Source of the DNA: Aliidiomarina sp.
GTDB lineage: Bacteria; Pseudomonadota; Gammaproteobacteria; Enterobacterales; Alteromonadaceae
NCBI RefSeq assembly: GCF_022565475.1
Contig: NZ_JAIUMR010000018.1
Coordinates: forward strand, 1 to 34,731
Direction: 5' to 3'
DNA: 34,731 bases
Shown here in pieces: positions 17,113 to 26,108 of the stretch. Every line of letters begins with the position of its first letter. The stretch's first letter is position 1. A model generated the notes under the pieces. It did no database searches. It was not told the origin of the DNA and saw nothing but the letters and a program-made list of their open reading frames with translations. Position numbers and translations under genes: made by a program.

Positions 17113-18543
17113 TCATAACAATGGACTGAGAAAGTACATGAATCGCTCTGCCATCCGACGATGGCGGCCGCGCGCTTGCCAGTCAGCCAGTTCAATAGGT
17201 TCGCTCGCTGACTGATAACGGGCGAGAAGTTCACACACTTGTTCGCAACAGTCCTTCTCGTAGAGCGCTAGTGACAATTCAAAGTTTAGCTGCAAACTCC
17301 GCATATCAAGGTTCATACTTCCGACCATGGCTAGCTCATCATCGACGGTGATCGCTTTCGTATGCAATAAGCCGTCTTTAAACAACATAATTCTCACCCC
17401 AGCCTTTAAGAGTCCTTCAAAATAAGACTGACTGGCTAATTTTGCGATTCTTGAATCGCTGTACTTAGGCAACAAAATAGTCACTTGCACTCCTCGTTTG
17501 GCAGCATGACGAAGTGCTGAATAAATACTGTCTGAGGGCACGAAGTAGGGGGTTGCTATGGTAATATTGCGATCAGCACGGTGAAGCACTGAGAGCATGA
17601 TTTGATGCATGTATTCTTCGTCGTGCCCCGGGCCTGATGGGATGATCGATAAGCGTTGGCTGTTTGACTTCAATGGAAAGTTCAATTGTGGGAAGTTTCG
17701 TTGACCGGTCTCAATTTCCCAATCCCAAGAAAAAACTTTCGAGACACCAAATGCCGCTGGCCCACTAAAGCGAACCATCATGTCGATCCACGGACCATAA
17801 CGTTTATTCGCATTAAAGAAACGAGGATCGGCCATATTCATAGAGCCGGTGTAACAAATTTGGTGGTCGATCAACAAAAGTTTACGGTGTAAGCGAATAT
17901 CGGCACGACGGAAAATGTTTCGAAAAATTGTCACTGGCAGAGCGGGCAGAATTTTTATTCCAGCCTCGCGTAAACGACGCTCGTCGCGATGATATAAGAA
18001 AAAACGCCAACTGCCGGCATGGTCTATCAATATTTCGATATCAATACCGCGTTTAGCAGCGTCAATAAGCGCCTCAGTGATTTCTTGAACACGTCCAGCC
18101 GGCTCCCAGATATAAAACTCCATGCGGATATTTTGTTTTGCTGCGGCGATATCTTCGAGCCAAGCATCAAAGATCTGATCCGCATCGGCGAGCACGCAGA
18201 GATTTTCGTAACTTAGCGCACCAATGCCGTCACGCTGATGCATAATTTGAAAGATCGCTTGCGCCGCATGTTGCTTTGGCTCTGTAGTTTCGTGGCCCTG
18301 CAGGTGATCAATATAATTTTGAATAAAGGGTTTGCGTAAAGCAATCGCGCGCTCAAGACGTTTTTTTCCGAGCTGTATCTCACCGAAAAGGAGGTAAACG
18401 ATGACACCAAAGACAGGAAAAACGACAACAATCAGAACCCACGCGAGTGAGGACGAAACGGAACGGCGTTTAAAGATAATGCGCAAAAATACGGTGGCGA
18501 TAATAAGCCAATAGAAAACCACCAATAAGTCTGTCAGTTGCAC
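17113..18543 (-). CDS. cls: Cardiolipin synthase (phospholipase D superfamily)
   Basis: Inner-membrane enzyme that joins two phosphatidylglycerols into cardiolipin and glycerol. Its 476 residues resemble E. coli ClsA (486). Two N-terminal membrane helices (about 3-23 and 33-53) precede two HKD motifs: H219-x-K221-x4-D226 in LHRKLLLIDHQICYTGSMN, and H394-x-K396-x4-D401 in LHTKAITVDDELAMVGSMN. Both are intact. The start is GTG (18541-18543) with AGG about 7 nt upstream. It occupies the place where E. coli has ycbX and lies downstream of the initiator tRNA on the same strand. No strong terminator separates them, so some cls transcription may come from the tRNA promoter. Confidence 0.92.
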   Translation of the reverse strand: MQLTDLLVVFYWLIIATVFLRIIFKRRSVSSSLAWVLIVVVFPVFGVIVYLLFGEIQLGKKRLERAIALRKPFIQNYIDHLQGHETTEPKQHAAQAIFQIMHQRDGIGALSYENLCVLADADQIFDAWLEDIAAAKQNIRMEFYIWEPAGRVQEITEALIDAAKRGIDIEILIDHAGSWRFFLYHRDERRLREAGIKILPALPVTIFRNIFRRADIRLHRKLLLIDHQICYTGSMNMADPRFFNANKRYGPWIDMMVRFSGPAAFGVSKVFSWDWEIETGQRNFPQLNFPLKSNSQRLSIIPSGPGHDEEYMHQIMLSVLHRADRNITIATPYFVPSDSIYSALRHAAKRGVQVTILLPKYSDSRIAKLASQSYFEGLLKAGVRIMLFKDGLLHTKAITVDDELAMVGSMNLDMRSLQLNFELSLALYEKDCCEQVCELLARYQSASEPIELADWQARGRHRRMAERFMYFLSPLL

Positions 18544-18652
18544 CTTGCACCTATTGTTATGATGATTCTTATTGAAATATAGCGAGACGCGTATTGAAAA
18601 GCAATAAATCGATGATTTACTGAAACTTTATAAAGGAGATAAACCAAGACAG

Positions 18653-18734
<82 letters not shown>

Positions 18735-18749
18735 TCCGATTAGGGGCGT

Positions 18750-18777
18750 ATCTTAACAGTGTGGAGCTTGATTGCAA
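18750..18777 (-). promoter_or_regulatory. Promoter of the initiator tRNA
   Basis: On the minus strand TTGCAA (18772-18777) and TAAGAT (18750-18755) are 16 bp apart. A GC-rich discriminator (ACGCCCC) lies between the -10 and the expected start near 18743. Such discriminators are typical of stable-RNA promoters under stringent (ppGpp) control. The expected start lies about 9 nt before the mature tRNA 5' end. Confidence 0.65.
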
Positions 18778-18941
18778 GTGGGAAAGTTAAATAAATAAGT
18801 GTTTAGTGACTAAGTGCGCAAATAAGCAGCAAAACCAAGGGTTTTGTTGGGTTTTTATGCATCGCACAGCGCCCATTCACAGACAGCAGTTTGTGATTGC
18901 GTTATACTTCATCTCTATTTTAAGTAACTAGCGAAGCATCA

Positions 18942-21101
18942 ATGCAAGAGTTTGAATATTTTGTTCCCTGTGGTCGTGGCCTTGAGGAACTTTTAGTACA
19001 AGAAGTCACTGAATTAGGTGGCGCAGACGTAAAAGCCACGAACTCGGGTGTTCACTGCCGTGGTGATTTACGTTTAGGCTATGTCCTTTGTTTGTGGAGT
19101 CGTTTAGGCAGCCGAGTGCTGCTCAAGCTCTGCGCGGGCGAAGTGCATGATCGCTTTGCATTAGAGAAACTGGCGGGCAGCTATGCGTGGCCGGATATTT
19201 TCAACGAGCGGAATACGTTTTCTGTACGTTTTAACGGCACTAGTGAAACCTTAAAGAACACTCAATTTTCCGCGCAAGTCGTGAAAGACGGTGTTGTCGA
19301 TGCCTTTCGTCGTCATGGCTTGCGTCGCCCCGATGTTGCTGTGCAACGACCAGAAATTAATATTCAGGGCTATCTGCACAAAGGTGAAGCAACACTCTAT
19401 CTTGATTTAGCTGGTTCTGGCCTGCATGAACGCGGATATCGGCAAGCAAAGGGTGCCGCGCCGATTCGTGAAACGCTGGCAGCCGCTTTAATTCATCGTG
19501 CAGGCTTAACGCAGTCGTTTACCCAGAACAGCAGTCAGTGGCCAGCTTTGGTCGCCGATCCGACCTGTGGCTCCGGCACGCTCTTAATTGAAGCGGCGAT
19601 GCTCGCAACCGATCGTGCACCTGGTTTAGGGCGAACAGAGTGGGGCTTTAACGCATGGCGTGCACACAAAGCTTCTGTTTGGAATGAAGTTAAAGCAGAA
19701 GCACAACAGCGTTTTGACATAGCTGTGGCTGCTTGCACGACTAAGTTTCATGGCGTTGATGACGATCCAACCGTGGTCGCAGCAGCGCAGCAAAATCTGC
19801 GGAGTTTAGGTTTTGAACAACTGATTAAAATTGAATGTGGCTCAGCAACGGATGAGTGGGTATTAAAACGCTACCGCCACGCGACCAGCGGCTTAATGTT
19901 AGCGAACCCACCTTACGGTGAACGTTTAGGTAGTACCTTTAGTGCTTGGCGTTTTTATCGCGACTTTGGTAAGCATTTACGCAAAGGCATTCCGGGTTGG
20001 CGAGCAGCAATTTTGGCAGCTGACGAATCGATGATCAAAGCCATGCGTATTCGTACTGAGAAAAAGTACAAGTTGAATAACGGTGGTATTCAAGTTCTTC
20101 TCGCGATTCTGCAACTTTCCGATGAGCAGCAAGAATTTGCTCGTCCGGAACTGGAGTCGTTACAAAATCGCCTGCAAAAGAATTGGCAACAACGGCAGCA
20201 GTGGGCGAATAAGGAAGGCATTAATTGTTTCCGGGTGTATGACGCCGATATTCCTGAGTTTAACGCAGCGATCGACTACTACGATGGCCATTTAATTATC
20301 CAAGAATATGCCGCTCCAACCAATATTCCTGAGCACGTCACCGAAAAACGTTGGTGGCAGATTATTGAGGCTGTACTGGATAGCTTACCGATTGATGCGA
20401 ACAACATCCATACGCGACAGCGCAAGCGCCAGAAAGGCGAAGCACAGTACACTCGTGTTGCTGAAGAAGGCGTGGTGATTGAAGTTCAGGAGTATAATGC
20501 ACGTTTTTTGGTGAATTTAACGGATTACCTCGACACTGGCTTATTTCTTGACCACCGTTGGGTTCGGCATGAGATTCAAAAACGCGCGCAGGGTAAACGT
20601 GTTTTGAATCTGTTTGCTTACACCGGAACAGCGTCAGTTCATGCAGGCTTGGGTGGTGCAGAGCAGATTACCACAGTTGATTTATCAAAAACCTATTTGA
20701 ACTGGGCAAAGGATAACTTCCGCCTTAATCATTTAACGATTAATCGGCATGAATTTGTTCAGACTGATTGCTTAAAGTGGTTAAGTGAACAAAGTCAGGC
20801 TGAAAACACACCGCAATGGGACCTTATTTTTATTGACCCACCAACGTTTTCAAATTCAAAACGCATGGCCGATGTCTTTGATGTCCAGCGCGATCACGTT
20901 GCAATTCTAAGGGACGCCAAAAAGCTTTTAGCGCCCGGTGGCGAACTTATTTTTACCACCAATAAACGAGGCTTTAAAATCGCCCAAGCTGAGCTAGAGG
21001 CCATAGGATTTGCATTAAAAGATCAAACTCGAGCGAGTATTCCGCCGGACTTCGCTAAACAACGGGCCATTCACTATTGCTGGTATTTAACCCATGCGTA
21101 G
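18942..21101 (+). CDS. rlmL: 23S rRNA methyltransferase RlmKL (m7G2069 / m2G2445), fused
   Basis: Bifunctional 719-residue enzyme (E. coli 702). The N-terminal half, with a THUMP RNA-binding domain (about 45-155), makes m2G2445. The C-terminal half makes m7G2069 in 23S rRNA. The first methyltransferase carries DPTCGSGTLLIEAAM for SAM binding and the catalytic NPPYGERLG (N322-P-P-Y325). The second carries VLNLFAYTGTASVHAG and IDPPTFSNSKRM (D632-P-P634). Both domains look intact, so this is the fused form usual in gammaproteobacteria. The ribosome site is weak. It overlaps the next gene by 8 bp and heads the run rlmL-grx-uup-DUF3466. Confidence 0.96.
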   Translation: MQEFEYFVPCGRGLEELLVQEVTELGGADVKATNSGVHCRGDLRLGYVLCLWSRLGSRVLLKLCAGEVHDRFALEKLAGSYAWPDIFNERNTFSVRFNGTSETLKNTQFSAQVVKDGVVDAFRRHGLRRPDVAVQRPEINIQGYLHKGEATLYLDLAGSGLHERGYRQAKGAAPIRETLAAALIHRAGLTQSFTQNSSQWPALVADPTCGSGTLLIEAAMLATDRAPGLGRTEWGFNAWRAHKASVWNEVKAEAQQRFDIAVAACTTKFHGVDDDPTVVAAAQQNLRSLGFEQLIKIECGSATDEWVLKRYRHATSGLMLANPPYGERLGSTFSAWRFYRDFGKHLRKGIPGWRAAILAADESMIKAMRIRTEKKYKLNNGGIQVLLAILQLSDEQQEFARPELESLQNRLQKNWQQRQQWANKEGINCFRVYDADIPEFNAAIDYYDGHLIIQEYAAPTNIPEHVTEKRWWQIIEAVLDSLPIDANNIHTRQRKRQKGEAQYTRVAEEGVVIEVQEYNARFLVNLTDYLDTGLFLDHRWVRHEIQKRAQGKRVLNLFAYTGTASVHAGLGGAEQITTVDLSKTYLNWAKDNFRLNHLTINRHEFVQTDCLKWLSEQSQAENTPQWDLIFIDPPTFSNSKRMADVFDVQRDHVAILRDAKKLLAPGGELIFTTNKRGFKIAQAELEAIGFALKDQTRASIPPDFAKQRAIHYCWYLTHA

Positions 21102-21333
21102 CTTTTTTTTATTAACGAAACCGCATTGTCCGTTGTGTACGCAAGCGATCCAATTGATTCATCAATCGCCCTTAGCAGAGCCTATTGAGCTGGGCGTTGT
21201 CGATATTAGCGATGAGCCAGAACTGATTGAAGAGTACGCGACGCTGGTTCCGGTGTTAATCCGTGGACGTGATGATGCCGAGATGAAGTGGCCGTTTGAT
21301 CCTGCACAATTATTGGAATTTCTTGAATCATGA
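21094..21333 (+). CDS. Glutaredoxin-family thiol protein (DUF836-like)
   Basis: A 79-residue thioredoxin-fold protein with a redox-active CPLC motif at residues 12-15 (KPHCPLCTQA) and the cis-proline region TLVPVLIRG, as in the DUF836/glutaredoxin-like family. It is probably a small cytoplasmic disulfide oxidoreductase, but no substrate is known. Its start lies inside the end of rlmL (8-bp overlap) and its stop overlaps the uup start (ATGA, 4-bp overlap), so translation of all three is coupled. The same gene between rlmKL and uup is, as I recall, common in Alteromonadales and Vibrionales. Confidence 0.85.
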   Translation: MRSFFLLTKPHCPLCTQAIQLIHQSPLAEPIELGVVDISDEPELIEEYATLVPVLIRGRDDAEMKWPFDPAQLLEFLES

Positions 21334-23252
21334 GTGTTGTTTTACGCTTAGCCAATGCCCGCTTAGCCTTCGGCACTGCACCTGTCCTCGATGGTACAGA
21401 GTTTATTGTCGAACAGGGCGAGAGGGTCTGTATTACCGGTCGTAATGGCGCCGGTAAATCAAGTTTATTGAAAGTTCTGAATGGTGATATTCATCTCGAC
21501 GAAGGCGAACTGCATTACGTGGGTAATACCCGTGTCGCGATGCTGCCACAAGATCCGCCGCCACGGACTCAGGGGTCAGTGTTTCAGTATGTTGTTGGAG
21601 CATTTGCCAATGTCGGTGCGTTACTGGAACGCTATCAAGCGTTAACACTTGCAATTGGTGAAGAGCCGGGGAATGAAAAATTATTCGACGAGCTGATGCA
21701 AGTGCAAACAAAAATTGAAGCAGTTGAAGGCTGGCAGCTGCAAACCCAGGTTGAGCAGGTGCTGAGTCGGTTGAAGCTCGATGGTCAAACACCGATGGCA
21801 AATTTATCCGGTGGATGGTTGCGGCGGGCAGCACTTGCCAAAGCATTAGCAACGAATCCAGAGATATTGTTGCTTGACGAGCCGACCAACCACCTCGATG
21901 TTGATGCTGTGGCTTGGTTAGAAAACATGCTCCTCGACTTCAATGGTGCCATTGTCTTTATAAGTCATGATCGGGCGTTTATTCGTCGTTTGGCAACACG
22001 GATTGTCGATTTAGACCGTGGCGCACTGACGAGTTTTCTCGGTGACTATGCGGCATTTCTTGAAGAGAAGCAGCGCTTAATCGAAGTGGAGGCGGCGCAA
22101 AACGCCGAATTCGATAAGAAATTGGCACAAGAAGAAGTTTGGATTCGCCAAGGCGTCAAGGCTCGCAGAACACGTAACGAAGGCCGAGTGCGCGCGCTAA
22201 AAGAATTGCGACAGCAGCGGGCGCAGCGGCGACAAGTACAAGGACAGGTCAAGTTCGATAGCACAACAAGTGAGCGTTCCGGTAAAATTGTGTTTGAAGC
22301 GCAAGACTTATGTTTGGGCTACACAGAAACCCCATTAATTAAAGGGCTGACTGTGACGATTCAGCGCGGTGACAAAATTGCCTTAGTCGGACCAAACGGA
22401 TGCGGGAAAAGTAGCTTCATTCGTTGTGTGCTTGGTGAACTAACGCCGCAAAGCGGTATTGTCAAATTAGGTACAAATTTACAGGTTGCTTACTTTGACC
22501 AACACCGTCAGCAAATCGATGAGTCGCTGAGTGTGGCGGATAATGTTGCCGAGGGTAAGAAGGAAGTGACTCACCGGGGCCGCACCCGGCATATTTTTAG
22601 TTACTTACAAGACTTTTTGTTCTCGCCACAACAAGCACAAATGCCGGTCAAAGCCTTGTCTGGCGGTGAAAAAAACCGCGTTATGTTAGCGAAAATTCTG
22701 TTGCGTGAGAGCAACCTGCTCATTCTCGATGAGCCGACCAATGATCTTGATATTGATACACTCGAATTGTTAGAGCAGGTCGTCGTTGATTACCCCGGAA
22801 CAGTGTTTCTGGTCAGCCATGACCGTGAATTTATTGATAACACAGCGACGTCCGTACTGTTGTTTGAGGGGCAGGGTAAAGTCACCGAAATTATTGGTGG
22901 TTTTACAGAGGTCGCTCACTATCAACAAGCGCAGATTAATTCTCTGTTAGAAAAAGGCAATTCGCATGGAACTAAATCTTCACCGATTGACTCAGAGAAG
23001 CAATCCCCTTTAGCTAAAGGGACGAACAAGTTATCATACAAGCTGAAACGCGAATTAGAGCTTCTGCCGAGTCAAATTGATGCATTAGAAGCCGAACAAG
23101 AAAAATTACAACAACAAATCAATGATCCGGAATTTTTCCGCCAACCAGTCGAGCAGACTGAGTCAGCTACCATTCGCCTTGCAGAGGTTGAAGTACTACT
23201 TATGGAAGCACTGGAACGTTGGGACTATTTAGAAAACTTACAAGGTAATTAA
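21330..23252 (+). CDS. uup: ABC-F ATPase Uup
   Basis: Soluble twin-ATPase of the ABC-F group that acts on ribosomes and, in E. coli, affects transposon precise excision and ribosome assembly. It has 640 residues. The first nucleotide-binding domain has Walker A GRNGAGKSS (37-45), signature LSGGW and Walker B LLLDEPTNHLD. A charged helical linker (about 240-310) is followed by the second domain with Walker A GPNGCGKSS, LSGGEKNR and LILDEPTNDLD. The C-terminal region (about 570-640) is a predicted coiled coil characteristic of Uup. There are no membrane segments. The next gene's ATG follows its stop codon with no gap. Confidence 0.95.
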   Translation: MSVVLRLANARLAFGTAPVLDGTEFIVEQGERVCITGRNGAGKSSLLKVLNGDIHLDEGELHYVGNTRVAMLPQDPPPRTQGSVFQYVVGAFANVGALLERYQALTLAIGEEPGNEKLFDELMQVQTKIEAVEGWQLQTQVEQVLSRLKLDGQTPMANLSGGWLRRAALAKALATNPEILLLDEPTNHLDVDAVAWLENMLLDFNGAIVFISHDRAFIRRLATRIVDLDRGALTSFLGDYAAFLEEKQRLIEVEAAQNAEFDKKLAQEEVWIRQGVKARRTRNEGRVRALKELRQQRAQRRQVQGQVKFDSTTSERSGKIVFEAQDLCLGYTETPLIKGLTVTIQRGDKIALVGPNGCGKSSFIRCVLGELTPQSGIVKLGTNLQVAYFDQHRQQIDESLSVADNVAEGKKEVTHRGRTRHIFSYLQDFLFSPQQAQMPVKALSGGEKNRVMLAKILLRESNLLILDEPTNDLDIDTLELLEQVVVDYPGTVFLVSHDREFIDNTATSVLLFEGQGKVTEIIGGFTEVAHYQQAQINSLLEKGNSHGTKSSPIDSEKQSPLAKGTNKLSYKLKRELELLPSQIDALEAEQEKLQQQINDPEFFRQPVEQTESATIRLAEVEVLLMEALERWDYLENLQGN

Positions 23253-24947
23253 ATGCGCAGAACTAAGTTATCTCTCGCCATTGCAGCATTCGCAGCGACC
23301 TCAATGAGTGTCGCCTACGCTGATACCGGGTATCGAGTGACCGATATCGGCAGTCTTGAAGGGAGTATTCATACTTCGCCCCGTGACATCAATAATCAAG
23401 GTCACATTATTGGACAGCTCTCCGATCTACGGTCGCAGAATGTTCGATACGATCTATTGGATCCGGAAGTCTTTTCTTTTCTTGGCGAAGATGTCGACCT
23501 CAACGATTTAAGTGATACCGATAAACTTCGCGTCCGCAATGCGTTGATTAATGGCACATCGATTGGCAATAATCCACGTTTCCAGAAGCTTGCGATCGTT
23601 CTCGGTTATCAATTCCAAGGTTCAAATCTGTTTGAACTCGATGGGTTTGAGTCTTTAGATGAAGAGACGGGTCAACGCAGCGACAGTGTCGACTTTCGCG
23701 CACGCGCCATCAACGACCATGGGATTGTCGTTGGCCAATCTGCCTTGCCTTTCTATTGGCTGGAGGGGACAGATTTACAAGGTGAAGAGGCGCGTTTTCA
23801 CGTTCGTGACGGATTTCCGGTTGCGGCCTGGACAGATGGCAACGAATATAAGCTATTAGGTACAGATGAGGCAAAAATCCTCGGCGGTGTCTCAAGCTTT
23901 ATTGATATCAATAATAACCACTTGGCCGTAGGCTTTGGAACCTTTATTGATGGCTTCCGTCTTGAGGAAATTTATGATGACTGCACCACCGATGTCGATG
24001 AAGATGGTGAGGCAATTGACTTAGAGCCGCTGCAAGCCTGTCTCTATCGGTTTTGGTATAACAGCAGTGGTCGTGCCGGTGTTGTCACACCCATTACTGA
24101 AGAGCGAGCATTCGCTTGGCAATTGACCGCCCAAGGCGATGTCGTCTCGTCACGCTCTTTTGGAGTCACGTTTGATTCCGAGGAAGATGCGGAAGATCCA
24201 TGGCAAACGGTACGCTATCGGAGTGTGGCCAATGCAGTGAATAATCATGGTGTTATCGTCGGCACGTCGACACGGCAATTAGTTCAAGGTGCTTTCAATC
24301 GGGCGACGATTTTTACCGATGAAGGAGCGATTGAAGCGTTTGAAGCCGATAGCCCATATCGTGATGTGAGCTCGTTTACGGCAATCAACGATTCTAACAT
24401 TGCGGTTGGAGCCGCGACCGTATTCGCTTTCGGCGCACAACGTCAGCGCCTGTTCTATATGGACGTCACCAACGGTCCGAGTGAAGCGATATTCCCGACT
24501 GGTTTGTATTCAGATGTTGCTTGGGCTCCTCGAGCAATTAACAACCATGGTTTAGTCGTCGGTACGACTGAACTCCGGGGTGTACAAGGCATTCAGCGGC
24601 GTAGCGTCGGCTTTTTATACGACATGAATACCGACACAACTTATGATTTAAACTCGTTCTTGCCATGTAATAGTGAGTACGTGATCAACGAAGGCGTGGC
24701 GATTAATGATCAAGGTGAGATTATCGCTTCTGCAGTGCGTATGATGGACGTTGAAGTCGACGGTGAGATGGTCGAAACAGCACGAGTCCGTACTTTATTA
24801 CTAACGCCGGACTCGAGTCAAACTGGCTGCCAAGAGGAAATTGACGATCAGACGCAACGTAAAGGTGCGTCAATTACGCCGTTTTGGTTAGGCGTGTTTG
24901 GATTATTCTCCCTTATAGCCATACGCCGCAAAAAGAACGCCGCTTAG
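23253..24947 (+). CDS. DUF3466 secreted repeat protein with C-terminal membrane anchor
   Basis: A 564-residue exported protein of unknown function. A signal peptide (about 1-23, ending AYA) precedes a body with seven copies of a short motif like INNHGVIVG, near residues 45, 152, 218, 328, 377, 428 and 482. This resembles HAF-type extracellular repeats and suggests a beta-propeller-like fold. Insertions between repeats are acidic. The C-terminus has a hydrophobic helix (about 541-556) followed by RRKKNAA, which would anchor the protein in the inner membrane with the body in the periplasm or act as a sorting tail. The ATG directly abuts the uup stop and uses AAGG inside uup. The DUF3466 assignment is from memory. 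Confidence 0.78.
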   Translation: MRRTKLSLAIAAFAATSMSVAYADTGYRVTDIGSLEGSIHTSPRDINNQGHIIGQLSDLRSQNVRYDLLDPEVFSFLGEDVDLNDLSDTDKLRVRNALINGTSIGNNPRFQKLAIVLGYQFQGSNLFELDGFESLDEETGQRSDSVDFRARAINDHGIVVGQSALPFYWLEGTDLQGEEARFHVRDGFPVAAWTDGNEYKLLGTDEAKILGGVSSFIDINNNHLAVGFGTFIDGFRLEEIYDDCTTDVDEDGEAIDLEPLQACLYRFWYNSSGRAGVVTPITEERAFAWQLTAQGDVVSSRSFGVTFDSEEDAEDPWQTVRYRSVANAVNNHGVIVGTSTRQLVQGAFNRATIFTDEGAIEAFEADSPYRDVSSFTAINDSNIAVGAATVFAFGAQRQRLFYMDVTNGPSEAIFPTGLYSDVAWAPRAINNHGLVVGTTELRGVQGIQRRSVGFLYDMNTDTTYDLNSFLPCNSEYVINEGVAINDQGEIIASAVRMMDVEVDGEMVETARVRTLLLTPDSSQTGCQEEIDDQTQRKGASITPFWLGVFGLFSLIAIRRKKNAA

Positions 24948-24974
24948 GTGTTTTTGGTCTAACCTAAAATTCAG

Positions 24975-25022
24975 CGGAACCTCAACAGCTTATTGAAAAA
25001 GTATGCTGAGGTTCCGTTTTTA
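24975..25022 (+). terminator. Rho-independent terminator after the DUF3466 gene
   Basis: CGGAACCTCA (24975-24984) pairs with TGAGGTTCCG (25007-25016), a 10-bp stem extended inward by GC/GC past a small bulge. A run of five T follows. It closes the rlmL-grx-uup-DUF3466 transcript. Confidence 0.85.
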
Positions 25023-25151
25023 GTATTGAACTTTCCTGCCTTAATCACTATCCATATAGATACGGAACAGAAAAAACGTTAACCGTACTACGCAAGAAAC
25101 ACACATAAAAATCCACGCATTATAAAAAGGAGTTGTGACCATCATTTCTAT

Positions 25152-25255
25152 TCCAGCTCGGCTCCACATCAGTAAAGCTGGAGTCCACTGGATTGTCGAT
25201 ATTGTTGTCAATCAGAGTTGCTGAATAATCAGCCAAGGCATAGACGACAATCAGT
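25152..25255 (+). promoter_or_regulatory. Candidate structured 5' leader of rmf
   Basis: Three inverted repeats can be drawn by eye. They are TCCAGCT/AGCTGGA (25152-25158 / 25176-25182), GATTGTCG/CGACAATC (25191-25198 / 25245-25252, extended by ACT/AGT across a bulged G), and inside the latter GCTGA/TCAGC around a 4-nt loop at 25220-25233. Whether this is transcribed with rmf is not known from sequence alone. Confidence 0.35.
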
Positions 25256-25282
25256 AAAACGAAAACAGAGAGGAAAGTGATA

Positions 25283-25459
25283 ATGAGAAGACAAAAACGT
25301 GACCGGATGGAACGTGCGCATTCTCAAGGTTTCAAAGCAGGGGTATCAGGCCGCTCAAAAGAAACTTGTCCTTATCAAAATGGTGACGTTCGCTCGCAGT
25401 GGCTTGGAGGTTGGCGTGATGCCATAGAAGCCCGCACCGAAGGTCTGTTCCGATTATAA
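25283..25459 (+). CDS. rmf: Ribosome modulation factor RMF
   Basis: A 58-residue basic protein (E. coli 55) that binds the 30S subunit near the anti-Shine-Dalgarno and drives 70S ribosomes into inactive 100S dimers in stationary phase. The sequence is very close to E. coli: RRQKRDRMERAHSQGFKAG, GRSKETCPYQ, RSQWLGGWRDAIEAR. A GTG six bases upstream is in frame, but ATG 25283 has AGAGGA at 8-nt spacing and matches the family start. It is preceded by a long, possibly structured leader and followed by a strong hairpin shared with the convergent fabA gene. The position next to fabA is the same as in E. coli. Confidence 0.96.
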   Translation: MRRQKRDRMERAHSQGFKAGVSGRSKETCPYQNGDVRSQWLGGWRDAIEARTEGLFRL

Positions 25460-25483
25460 TTCGTTAACCGGTTACAGTAGTGG

Positions 25484-25508
25484 AAAGCCCCCTAAAAAAG
25501 GGGGCTTT
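25484..25508. terminator. Hairpin terminator between convergent rmf and fabA
   Basis: AAAGCCCCC (25484-25492) and GGGGGCTTT (25500-25508) form a 9-bp stem around an A-rich loop. It lies 25 bp past rmf and 28 bp past the fabA stop on the other strand, so it could serve both. The T tails are short. Confidence 0.8.
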
Positions 25509-25535
25509 ATCGTTGTTAGCATTAAATATTTATAA

Positions 25536-26045
25536 CTAGAAACCTGACGTATCGGTAAATAGACCAACTTTAAGATCTTTCGCCTCATAGATGGTGCGAC
25601 CATCGACTTCTACATAACCGTCGCCAATTCCCATGAACAAACGGCGTTTCACCACACGCTTCATATGAATTTTATACGTCACTTTTTTTGCGGTAGGTAG
25701 AATCTGTCCAGTAAACTTAACTTCACCAACCCCAAGAGCACGACCACGGCCCGGTCCTCCAGAGCAGGCTAAGAAGAAGCCGAGTGTTTGCCATAAGGCA
25801 TCAAGGCCAAGACAACCAGGCATTACTGGGTCCCCGGGGAAATGGCATGCAAAAAACCAGAGGTCAGGGTGAATGTCGAGCTCCGCTTCAATATAGCCAA
25901 GGCCGTGGTCACCGCCGTCGTCATTCATGATGGTAATGCGGTCCATCATCAACATATTCGGGGCAGGAAGCTGACTATTGCCAGGACCAAACATTTCGCC
26001 TCGGCTGCAGGCGAGAAGCTCTTCACGAGTAAAACTAGATTGCAT
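25536..26045 (-). CDS. fabA: 3-hydroxydecanoyl-ACP dehydratase/isomerase FabA
   Basis: Cytoplasmic hot-dog enzyme that dehydrates 3-hydroxydecanoyl-ACP and isomerises trans-2 to cis-3-decenoyl-ACP, the branch point to unsaturated fatty acids under anaerobic-type synthesis. It has 169 residues (E. coli 172). The active-site histidine H68 is in [20 protein letters not shown] and the aspartate D82 is in the same block. AGGTG lies 7 nt before the ATG. The promoter region carries FadR- and FabR-type operators (see separate entries), so it should be activated by FadR and repressed by FabR in response to acyl thioesters. The lonH homologue ends about 100 bp upstream. Confidence 0.97.
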   Translation of the reverse strand: MQSSFTREELLACSRGEMFGPGNSQLPAPNMLMMDRITIMNDDGGDHGLGYIEAELDIHPDLWFFACHFPGDPVMPGCLGLDALWQTLGFFLACSGGPGRGRALGVGEVKFTGQILPTAKKVTYKIHMKRVVKRRLFMGIGDGYVEVDGRTIYEAKDLKVGLFTDTSGF

Positions 26046-26062
26046 AAATGGGCACCTGATTA

Positions 26063-26079
26063 TCCTGAGTAACTCAGGA
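26063..26079 (-). promoter_or_regulatory. Palindrome in the fabA 5' leader
   Basis: TCCTGAGT-A-ACTCAGGA on the plus strand is a perfect 8-bp inverted repeat around one base. It lies within the fabA leader, 5 nt upstream of the Shine-Dalgarno. It could be a protein-binding site or a small hairpin (CCTGAG/CTCAGG with a 3-nt loop). I know of no regulator with this consensus. Confidence 0.4.
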
Positions 26080-26108
26080 GTCTTAATTGAAATAAAAATC
26101 TGGTGCCA

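Larger units (their letters stand above)
24948..25282 (+). other. Intergenic region between the DUF3466 gene and rmf (335 bp)
   Basis: Contains the terminator at 24975-25022, then an A-rich stretch, a TATAAA box (25121-25126) without a good -35, and about 150 bp with several inverted repeats leading into rmf. A 29-codon open frame (25135-25224) is also present. No gene can be firmly called here. Confidence 0.6.

Noticed and set aside
18544-18600. Fur-box-like stretch upstream of cls (TGATGATTCTTATTG region)
   Set aside because: It matches a 7-1-7 Fur pattern only partly, is AT-rich by nature, and cls is not a usual Fur target.
25026-25046. TTGAAC as a -35 for rmf
   Set aside because: The hexamer 17 bp downstream (TATCCA) is a poor -10, so the rmf promoter remains unassigned.
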